From Owenia fusiformis (Eukaryota > Annelida > Polychaeta > Sabellida > Oweniidae): a DNA stretch of 64,000 bases. The notes beneath the pieces are model-generated. The model made no database searches. It saw only the letters and a program-made list of their open reading frames with translations, and had not been told where the DNA came from. Positions within the stretch are counted from its first letter, which is position 1. Every line of letters begins with the position of its first letter. Positions 33,401-45,400 of this stretch are shown here, one piece after another. The DNA lies in NCBI GenBank assembly GCA_903813345.2, contig CAIIXF020000010.1, positions 18,921,181 to 18,985,180 of the forward strand, given 5' to 3'. Both the position numbers and the translations under genes were made by a program.

Positions 33401-36400
33401 AGACCAATGAAACTGAGTTATTAACCTTTATTTGGGTTGCCTTTTTTAGCTCACCCCGTATATAGTTATCTAATTTGTGTTGTTTTACTAGATGTGTTAC
33501 CTTAGATGCCTCTAACTTTTCTAGGAAGGTATTCATTAAACCCTGGCTCTAGTAATTGTACAGTGTGTGACGCTGGCTTTTCTTGTACATCAACTACTAA
33601 AACATCATGTCTAGCTGGAACATTTAGTGCCTTAGGAGAAACTACTTGCATTAGTTGTGCCACAGGATATTGGAGTTCAGCACAAAGTACAACTTGTACT
33701 CGGTGTAATGCTGGGCAAGATTGTAGCGATCAGACCAAATCACCACCGAATTGTGGGGCAGGGACTTATAGTAATGCTGGGGATGCAGCTTGTACAAGTT
33801 GTGTTTCAGGTAGAGACCAATAAAGAAAATACTGTTTTGTGTTTCTTTGAAAAGAAGAGCCTAGAAATTGATTGTTTTTACCCAGAAAAATTCCAAGAAC
33901 GTGTACAGGATACATAAACATTACATGTAGATGTATCGTCGTTTTACTAACTGTCTGACAATTGATTTTTATTTTAAGTTCTTTCAAGTGTGCCTTTCTG
34001 ATACTTTTCCTTTAATTCTCTGTGTTTTATTTTTGCTTATTGTTGCTGCTGAATTTCGGAAATTTCTCGTTGAAAGTATATTTAGTCAAATGGGAAAACA
34101 CTGCTTTTTTCATTGATATAAAAGAACTGTATTGCTTACTTTGACAAATCGATAATTGGTTCTTTTGAATAAATTGTTGTCTGACCTTGTAGTCATTTTA
34201 AAATCAACATGCAGTCTTTACAAAATAAAATACTTCACAATGAGGACCTCAAATAAAAAACTCTTTAGTTTCGGAGTTTCTATAGAAGGATTCAAGTTAG
34301 TTCTTCAGTTGTTGCTTCATATCAAGCGATGTTTGTGTAATCACAACTTGAGTTGTTTATTCAGGTTTGGAATCCTTCTGACTATTGATTGTCTGACTAG
34401 TGATCTCACTGTGTTAAGTTGAACAGTTTTTTAAACAATTTGGAAGATAAAATATGTTTTTATTTTTGATGACAAAGATTATAATGCAAATTGCACCCTT
34501 TCTGTCAAAATAATATGAAATCATTCCTTAAAGGAGATCAATGTCTATTTCTGATTCTAAAATATAACAAAACAAAATTTCGAAAAAACAACAGAATAAC
34601 CATAAAAACAGAATAACCATTGTATTTCACTATTGATAGACTTTGATTTTTTTGAATCTTTTTTCTGTAAATCTTGAAAAAGATTACTCTCAAAGATGAA
34701 ATAATTGCTTTTTAGAAATTATAAATGGAGCACCCCTTATAATTTTTCATGTCATGTTGCTTGGAAGGTGAGGAATTTTTTGGAAGACTTGGTATTTCCA
34801 GGAAGAAGCTTTGTATCAAAGTTGGATGATTGTTTCTTCAGGCTGGTACGAATAAACATAGAGACAGATCTAGAGCCCTTTTGAATAATCATTTCAACTG
34901 ATACTTAAGTTACTAACAATATTAACTTGTGTGATGCTTCAAATTTATAACACTTTTCTAGGCACCTATTCTCTAAGCCCTGGATCTAGTAGTTGCACAT
35001 CATGTGATGCTGGGTACTCCTGCACTTCAAGTAGCAAGTATCCATGTCCAGCTGGAACATACAGTGCACTTGGGGAAACCACATGTACTAGTTGTGCCAC
35101 AGGATATTGGAGTTCAGCACAAAGTACAACATGTACTCAATGTAATGCTGGACAAGACTGTAGTGACCAAACAATATCACCACCAGATTGTGGGGCAGGC
35201 ACCTATAGCTCACTAGGGGGGTGTACTCCATGTCCTGCAGGTTATTACCAACTCATTTTCTCTCTAAATATATGCACTCCTTTGTGTAATTAGTTCCATT
35301 TCATGGAACTGTAAGTATTCGGAAATGTTATAGGTCTCTACTAAGGACTGGGAATTATATCAATGAATCTGTTATAAAATAACTGATGAAATATATTTTT
35401 TATATCTATAAACTGGTGTTATCTAGTTTTTTTTTGACAAAGAGTTAATCAAACTGCAGATCTGTTCATAAGGGTCACACAATTTTATTCATTATATCTT
35501 TACATCTTGAATTTACTTTTATCTGGATATGCTTACTCTCAAAAACCTCTTTGTTTGAACTGTCAAGATGAATGGTCATCGCCAAACTGTTCTTGGCTCA
35601 TAATCAAGTTTTGATATTACTAACCATTTAGCTTTGTTTGCGATCCTATTTTCAAAATACTTTTCTTATGAGAATGATTTTAAGTTTTCATGCATGTTTT
35701 TGCTTATCAGATTTTGCTCCTTTCTGATACCAAAATACTGAACAATTATTCCCATTTTAATTCATCATGTTTATTCTATACACAGGTGAATACAGTGGTG
35801 CCGGGTCTGGGTCCTGTACCCCCTGCCCTGGGGGTAAAGACTGCACTGATCAGACCGATACCACACCCTCAAATTGCTTAGCAGGAACTTACAGTCCAGC
35901 TGGTGTAGCAGCGTGTACTCCTTGTGCACCAGGTATATCAATGCTAACTAATTTGAAATCATTATTTGAATATTACATTATTTCTGCCTTTATAATCAAT
36001 ACCATAATTACCATGATTTATGGTGTCTTTTTTACAGGCTTCATCGCAAGCAGTCCAGGGGCTAGTGCATGTACAGCATGCTCTGCGGGTTCATATTGCG
36101 ATGGATCCACAGAGACGACATGCCCTGATGGTACATACTCTCTTGGGGGTCAAGAGAGTTGCTATCTATGTCCTGGGGGTCATGAGTGCTCGGATAAAAC
36201 AACAAACCCAGTGGAGTGTACAGCTGGTAACTATGCCAACAACGGGAGTATCACATGTACAACGTGTCCTGCAGGTCACCAGTGTTCTACTAACGGCTTA
36301 TCTGAGCCCCAGGCTTGTGCAGCAGGCTGGTACTATGTTGGAACTGGGGGAACAGGCTGTACAGAGTGTACTGCTGGTAAGTCATTGTTGCAGTCTTTTC

Positions 36401-39400
36401 ACACTATTTTATTCTGACATCGTTTGTTGCAGTCTTGTCAATCTGCATGTATTTCAGTGGGACATCATTTGTTCCAGTCTTTTAACACTATTTCAATGTG
36501 ACTTTATTTGTCACAGTTTTGGCACACTATTTCAGTATGATATCATTTGTTCCAGCTTTGTCATATTATTTCAATGTGACATCATTTGTTACAAATTGGT
36601 CATATTATTTCAGTTTGACATCATTTCTGGCAGTCTTGTCACACTAATATTATGGTATGTATTAGTAAGACATGAACTGAACAATGTCCTTGTATCATAC
36701 ATGTAAATGTTAATGTTTCTATATTTCCAGGAAACAAGTGCCCGAGTACAACCAGTGGACCCACAGCATGTTCTGCAGGCCAGTACCAACCAGCTAATGG
36801 CATGACTTCCTGTCTTGATGTAAGTACGAGCCATCCAAATGTCTATATTTATTGAAAAACAGACTAAGTTTTAGTTTCCCCTGTCTTCAATTTTAAGACT
36901 CAAAGAAAATGTTTTCTTTCTTTTTTCATGGATTCATGTTTAAATTCTGGGGGAAAATATTGCAATATGTTTAAAGGGATAGTTATATGTCCTTCATAAC
37001 TATAGTACATTGATTGGTAAAATACATGCATATTTAAGTAGGGGCCCCTGAATGGGCGCATATGTTTGTTATAATGTGATATATTTTTGGATTGATAACT
37101 TTTTGGGGAAGTGAATGACAATTTTCAGGTTTTAAATGATAGCTTCGGGGTCTTAAATGATAATTTTGAAGTTTGGATGAATAATTCAATAATTCCAGTG
37201 TCCTGGAGGATGGTATGTGACTGGTACGGGAGCTTCAATCTGCACAGAGTGTCCATCAGGCTCCAAATGTGTCGACCCAACTGCTTCACCTGTTGCCTGT
37301 GGGGCCGATGAGTTCTCATCAGCTGGCTCCACCTATTGCCAAGGTTGTCCAGCTGGGCAGATCTGCAGTGGGGGTACACCCGTGTCCTGCTCTGTAAGTG
37401 CACTTGCCATAATTGAATCCATAAACAGACTTGAGTTCAGGTTTCCTCGTTTACCTTTCTTCAAAACTCTAAAATTAAATGATGGTGAATTATATAGTAT
37501 TTCGTTCAGTAATTCATGTTTCATTAAATGTATCGTTTTGATGTCTCAATGTGTATCATGCTGTAACTTGTACATATGTTCATGAGTTAATAATTGAAGA
37601 TTATTTTGAATTATTTAGGTTGGTCAATACCCTAGTGGTGGTGTTTGCACAGATTGTGAACCTGGATATGCTTGCCTTGATCCAACAGTTGGGCGACAGC
37701 CTTGTCCTGATGGCCAGTACCAAGACCAGCCAGGCCAAGCTATTTGTATGGATTGCCCCTCAGGAAAAAACTGTACTGATAAGGCTGCCACTCCAAGTGA
37801 TTGTGATGCAGGCTGGTTTAGTCCTAGTGCTAGTATGGGATGCTCGGTAAGTTATTTCTAGTGTAAGAATAGATTAAAGGAATTATGAATTAAAAGTCCT
37901 ATACAAGATGATAATCATCCCTCAGGAAAGGATTTCCTTAAAGCTCTGTTAAAGAATACCAGTAAATGTAGTCTTATTAAAAAAAACTGCAATGTTCAAA
38001 AATTGTGCAGTAGAATTTAGACAAGCTGCCTAACTTTTTTGTTTTCCTTTGTTATTTTTTGAAACATGGTTGAATATGATAAATCAGTGCTTTTTGATTA
38101 GCAGTGGTAGAAACAATAATCTTGTAACAAAAGAAACAATGTCACTTGTAAGAGCTTGATAATATTCCATATTTTTCTAACATATAGTTTTTTCAATACC
38201 CAGCCCATTATAACTTATAAACGGTTACATGTATATTCTAGCTCTGCTCTGAAGGCTTCTACAGTACAGCTGGGTCGGGGTCTTGTCTTGAGTGCCCTGC
38301 TGGTCAAAAGTGTTTTGATGGAAGCAATTATATAACACCCACTGATTGCGATCCTGGCTACAAAAGTGCATTTGGGGAAAGTACATGCAGCCCATGTCCT
38401 CAAGGTAATTTCCATAAAATATATTTTGAAATTTCTTTTGTGAAATATTTATTTTTTATTTTGATGCTTGTCACGTAAATGCAAAATATAGCCATCACTA
38501 CACTGGCAGTACTGCTAGTATATTTGAATAATTATTAGGGCATAATTCTACTGATAGCTTTTCCAGGCATCCTGTAAATTGTTTTTTAGTACCAGTTGTG
38601 TCTGAGCAGACTGAACTTATACGAGGGTTGTTCCTTGATAAACATGAAAATGAGGGTTTGTATTATAGGATTTATAGAACAGCCCTTGTACATTTATTAT
38701 GTATTATTGGGTTCAATAAATGATGATTTTACAGTAATGTACCATTAAGTAACTCTGTATTTTATGTTTTAGGCTCCTATTCTGGTACAAAAGCCACACT
38801 TTGCTCTAACTGTCCTGCAGGAAGTTCATGTAATGATCCAACTGCGTCACCTGTAGCTTGTAACTCTGGCTATTACAGTCTTGGAGGCATTGTAAGTACA
38901 ACTAAGAATATAACAAAAAATTAATGAAAATCTAATTTAACCTCCCAACACATTTTGATTTTTAAGTGAGTCTATCAGTATGTTGACATGTTTTAGAACT
39001 GACATAATTTTCATCTGGTATTAATTTTGATGATTTCTTTGTTAGACAGGTCAAAATTAATTTACTGATGATGAGACCAAGATAAATCCATTGTATTCAG
39101 ATACAAAAATTAAAGCATTTAGATGTGTCATGTCCAAACAAATAGTATTTTGTAGTACACTTCTGGTGAATTCTTCATTTAGGTAACTGCCTGCACTAGT
39201 TGTCCTGCTGGCTATGAATGTAGCAATCCTGCCATCAACCCAGTCATCTGTCCCTCTGGAACATATTCTGGGGGTAGTAACACCACATGTGGTCCATGTC
39301 CCGCAGGATCTTCCTGTTTGGACCCATCTGCTGCACCTGTGGCATGCAGCGCTGGAGAGTACAGTCTTGAGGTAAGTTATATAGATATATCTATTATTGA

Positions 39401-42400
39401 TTCTTAATCATATCACTCTCAGATACAGATGGGTCACTTGTAGGTTTTCACATGTGTTATGTATAGTATGTGGTAGTGGTGTCAATTAACCGCTTGAGCA
39501 TTAACCGGTTAACCGGGTGTTTTTACCGGTTAAAGTCGGTTAACCGGCGGGAAATTTGAACTGATAATTTCAAATTAAATCTTCATCTTCGATCTTGAAA
39601 GTTGAAAAAAATTGGAAAAATGATATATCGGCGTTTATTTTTTACGTTCGTCAAGCTTTACTCTATTCTATTCATACACTACCTGACTACCGGTACCTTT
39701 AAATTACTTACCACACTGGTTTACCCTTGGAATCTCAACGAACGCACCATAACAACGAGAATATTGCAGCTGGTTATGTTTATTTTAATTTTAATTTTCT
39801 CACTACCAAAGCGAGGCTTTGACCTTTGACATTTTGGTGACGTTGATAGACAACAATAATAACAAAACTGACGAATTTAAAAATGCATATAATTTAGGTA
39901 TAATTTATTAATGAAATTGTTTTGCAATATGTAAAATTAATAAATAGAATAAATATCTAAAACTAAAATAAATGTGTAAAATTTATGAATAAAACTGCGC
40001 CAGATTCTGAGGACTACTTGTCAGCTTGAAGTCGGCAAATCCACTGTCTTGGTACAAAACCAGGTATATTAGACTAACGATGAAATTTTTCGTTTTTATT
40101 AAGGAAGACAATTGCATTTACATGTTTTGGAGTGAGTTGGGATCTTTTTTTGTTAAGTATGTGGCCTGTTAAACTAAAAATTCTCTCTGATGGTGTTGAT
40201 GTTGCTGGGATACACATATATTTTTTGGCTAATTTTGATAAGATTGGATATTTAGCTTGATTGGTTTTGTACCAAGTCAGTGGATTTGACGACTTCAGCA
40301 AGACTGGCTCGTTGTAAAATAAGTCAAGCTCGTTCATAGGGGGAGTATCTTTGTTCTCATCCCCAAAAAGAAAGGCAGTTGATGTTGACGTGCAAGATTC
40401 TGTTTTTCGCCGTTTTAATGGAGGACCATCATTTTCTGTATCACAAGCAGCCTTTCTCTTTTTTGACATTGACTCAAAAATATTGACTATGTGTTGTTTA
40501 CATTCAATCTTTTGCTCTGAATTTAAAAAGGTAAGTTCCTTGAACCTTGGATCGAGGGCACTCGCGGTTACCGGATGCGATGAGCATATTGAAATGTCAT
40601 TTAATTTCCACCTCTTTATCAAACCTCGTTTCACATTCTGCTTAAACCCAACTACAAGCAAAGAATCAACGTCCTCATCTAGTGAAAGAAAATTCGTAGC
40701 AAGTTGGTTGAGTAATGGATAAACACACGATATAGACACATTTTCATCTGCTCCTAGGTAAGTCGTTGCACACGCAAGAGGTTTTAAGACTTTACATAGG
40801 TCTGCTAGCATCAACCATTGAGCATCCGAAATGTCCATTCCCTCTCAATGCATGTCATCCAGTACCATACCTAGATATAAAAAGGAATAGTCTAAATAAT
40901 GTAAAATACATTGCAACACGAACATTTTTTAAGCGTTCGACCGGGTATTGAGGAGAGTATTATTGAATAATTACTTACTTATATATCTCCTTAGTTTCAG
41001 TGCTCGTTCAAGCATTAGATACGTGCTATTCCATCGAGTGGAAACATCAGATGTTAAGCCGAGGCATTCCGAGACAGAAACTCCGAGAGCCTTTTGCTTA
41101 GAATGTAGAAGCCCAGACGCCATATTGCTGTGTTTGAAAAACGTAACAATGTCTCTGACTGATTTGATGGAATTCTTTGCAGTCGGAGTTAGTTTGTCAA
41201 TAGAATCTTTAACCACCAACTGTAGAGTGTGAGCACAGCAATAAATGTCCACCCAATGAGGTGTGAGTTTTTCACATAATCTCATGTTTGAAGCATTATC
41301 ATGTACAGACGCCTCAATTGCCTCAGTTAAATCTAAAGATTCAGCCAACGTTTCAATGTGCTTGGCAATATTCTTTCCTGTGTGTTGCTGTTCGAAGTGT
41401 TCAGTCGTCAAAACACCTAGAAAATACAATATGTAACGTTTGAATGTGTTCATGAATTTGTTCTCAGCGGATGTGGTTTCATGGGAAAATTATTGTAATC
41501 CTCGAAAAAATTATTGTAAATTAATTGTCTTACCCGATACCATATTCCAATCTTCTATGTAATGGAATGTAACAGTGACATAAGACTGTTGTGCAATGCT
41601 CGTCCAATGATCAGTTGTTATTGCAATATGAGGCTGATTCCGGAGTACACTGAAAACAATCTCTTTCAAATGTTCGAATTTTGATTCCATGCGTGTAGTA
41701 AATGTAGCTCTTGAAGGGAATTTGTAATTTGGTTCAAAGAAGTTTACTAGTTCAGTGAAGCCAATATCCTCTACGATTAAAATAGGTCTAATATCCTGGA
41801 CAATAACATTGAGTATTTTTTGAGTTATTTGTTCAATCCTAGCTGGAGTTAATTTGGGGGCTTTTTCAAAATCACTTATTAGCGTTTGGCACCTTGACGG
41901 GGAACTTGGTATATGTAATGGTATGTCCTGGTGATTTCTTAAATGGTAGTTCAATGTAGACGTGCTTCCTGTATAGGAATACGATTTTTGACAAGTATTG
42001 CAAACGGCCTTATCGCCCGTCAAGGTAAAATGCTTCCAAACATTTGCTTTCTTGCCTGGTGTTTTCATGATGGTCCTAACTCCTAACTAACTCAAATAAA
42101 CTCGGCATGAACTAACTTCCCAACACTTTTTGGAGGGAAATGCTTTTTGGGGATTATACATGTATATGCTGATCTGATTGGATGTTTACATGTTTGTAAG
42201 GAATTATCTGGCCTATGAGTTGATTACACATGGCCTACACTTGAAAAACAAACAGATTAACATGCAAAGTAAGCGCGGGAAAGCAATGTGGCAGGGATTA
42301 AAGTTGCTGATTGGATGTTTGTAAGGAATTATCGGACCTATCACATGTATGAGTAGCTCACATGAAACTGACACTTGAAAAACAAACAGATTAAAATGCA

Positions 42401-45400
42401 AAGTAAGCGCGGGAAGGCAATGTGGCAGGGATTAAAGTTGCTGATTGGATGTTTGTAAGGAGTTTTCGGACTTATGACATGTATGAGTAGCTTACGTGAA
42501 ACTGACACCATAAAACCAAACGGATTAGCATGCAAAAAAAGCGCGGGAAATAACAGAATTATACACGGTCAACTAACCGCCCATAAAAACACAGACCGCT
42601 CAAGGCATTATCGGCGGTTAACCGGTTAACCGGTTAATACTTGACACCTCTAGTATGTGGCATGTAGCACTGAAGAGTAGTCTTGAAGTAACTTAACCAC
42701 TATGTGAATCACACATATATTGTAAGTGTACCATTGTTAGCAATGCATTTTAAAATGCCTATCAAAGCAAATGTCAGGAGTAATCATTTCAATCATTCAT
42801 TACTAATTTTGCGTAAAGTGATAACCATACTATGGCAAAATAAATCTTGCAATCTGCATCAAGCTTGCAATTCTTCCATTGTGGATTTCAGATTCTTTCC
42901 CTGTTAAAATTTTAGACCATAATTCATAATTACCATTACTTATGGGTCGCCCTGTAGAATTATTGAAATTTAAATGCACTCTCATGTCATACTCTTTATC
43001 ACCTGATTTGTTGTTTCTAAAAATGTACTCAAGATTTCATATTTAAAAACGTGTGTTATTGTATTTTTCCAGGGTGAAGCCTTGTGTTCACCATGTCCAG
43101 CAGGCAAGCAGTGTGCTACACCAGCAGAAGATCCCTTGGTTGACTGTGGCTCTGGAGACTACAGTCTTATAGGGGAGGCTGGATGCACACCATGCCCTGC
43201 TGGATATTACTGTGCCCTTAATAATGCACCCCCAGTACCTTGCCCAACAGGAACAACTACTAATGGAACTACAGGGGCCACATCCTGCGACCCTTGTCCT
43301 CCCGGAGAGTCTTGCCCAGATCCAACGTAAGTTAGATTTATTATTGTGAAAAAATGCTTGTCTGGAATTAATGGGAACTTTTGGGATGAACATATCACAG
43401 AATTCTACTTTCCTTTTTTTTGCTTGCGGAATTTTGATTTTTGTCTTCAAAAACTGCATATATTTTAGTTGAAACTGAACTAATGTGAGATTGAGAATTT
43501 TTGAAAAAATTTTGAATGGCATTTAAACATGGGTTATGGCTATAAAGGATTTTAGTGTCAACTAGCATACAATTTAAACTATCATACTATTATTACAGGT
43601 CACCTCCAGTAGTGTGCGCACCAGGCGAATACTCAAAGGCAAATTACCCAGGATGCATTACATGTCCAGCTGGGTATGAGTGTCCAACGACAACAGACTC
43701 TCCAATCCCTTGTTCTCTGGGAACATACGCCACTGCGGGATCTACATCTTGCACTGGGTGTCCTGCTGGAGAGGCATGTCCATCACAGACTGATCCCACA
43801 GTTAAATATGCATGTTTGCCAGGTACAGTATGCTCATCTTCAGTAAATCTTGCATACTTGGCATGTTTCTATAGAGAGTAATGCAGTAAAACCTGTATGT
43901 ATGTATATATTTATTGCCCTTTATATAAAGGAGATACAAAGGAGATGTAGTGTCTCTATTTAGTAGGGGTGAGACGAGTCGAAAAAGTTCGATTCGAGTC
44001 GAATCCGATTCGAGTCAGAAAATGACGATTCGAGTTTCGAATCCGTTTCGAGTCGCGCGAAGTGCGAACAACATCGCTTTTGACCGTTCGTATTTTTAAT
44101 GCGTCAATGGTGGAAAGCCGGAAATATAAACAAACACAATTCGTCGTAAGTTTATTCTGATTTTATTACATATATTCTTTCATTTATGTGTACATACAAT
44201 ATAATAATTTAATACAAGCATATCCAAGTCATTGAAACTTATATATTCAACGCAATATCGAGTAAAAACATGCATATTGACAGTATTTTTCTGAATTTTT
44301 TTATTTTTTCGAATTTTTTCTCAACTCGAAATTGATTCGATTCATCAACTTCGACTCGATTCGACTCGACTCGAAGCCCCAAACCCGCGAGTCCTCGACT
44401 CATCGGGTTGTTGTCTCACCCCTACTAATTAGTATACCTCTCAATGTGAACACTTTCTCTATTTCAATTTTGTTTGGATTTGACAAGTTTTAAGTGGTAA
44501 TAAGTTCATTCTAGTATGTCTCATAGGGGTGAATATGTTTTTAGCTTTAGTTTAGTCAGAGTCTCAATGTGAAATAAAAACGTCTTGTAGCATTTTATAC
44601 TTTAGACAGAGACAGGTTTATCAGGTGCATGTATTCAATAATTATAAAATCCTTTCAAGCAGCCATTAAACAGAGTGTTTAGATTGTTTCGATTCACAAT
44701 TTGAAATTGCAAAAAATAACTGCAGAAGAAATGAAATTAATTGAAACCATTTTATAACAAATACAAATTTTTATTGGTAGTTTATGAACACCCTGTATTA
44801 AGGGTATTGACTCTGCTTTAGGGGAATATATATTAATCAATAGTTTTTCAACACCCTGTATATAAGGCTCTTGTCTCTGTTACAGGGGAGTATTTATTTA
44901 TTAGTAGTTTTTGAACACCCTGTATTAAGGCTATTGACTCTGTTACAGGGGAGTATTTATTTATCAGTAGTTTTTGAACATCCTGTATATATATCTACTG
45001 TCTTTGTTTTAGGGGGGTACTCCATTGGCAATCAGAGTTCCTGTACGGTGTGTACAGAAGGAAAGATGTGTCCAGATGTCACCTCAGGCACTGAGATAGA
45101 TTGTACAGCAGGCTTTTACTCATATGGTGGAGCAGCATCTTGTACAAGCTGCCCAGCAGGCTGGCAGTGCCCTAACACTGATGGTTCAGCAAATGCACCA
45201 TGTATTGCAGGATATTTCTCAACAGGTAAAGAATAACATTATTACAGTCCCGTATACACGCCAGAAAAATGATGACGGTGTTGTCAAACTTGTAACGTAT
45301 ATGAGATGCCTTATTAACAAGCTCAAATCAGAGCAGTCTTGAGGGTTTGTATTCAGGAATAATTTTGATGTATTAAAGCAGAGAGTCTTTTAAAAATCAC

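Larger units (their letters stand above)
39372..43072. other. Intron 21, largely a hAT transposon
   Basis: 3.7 kb, of which 39474-42652 is a hAT element. The remaining 0.5 kb shows nothing recognisable. Without the element the intron would be a typical few hundred bases long. Confidence 0.8.

Noticed and set aside
24396-35240. Exons 7-13 as separate short genes or pseudogene copies
   Set aside because: All are phase 1-1 with splice sites on both sides, and they chain in frame with exons before and after.
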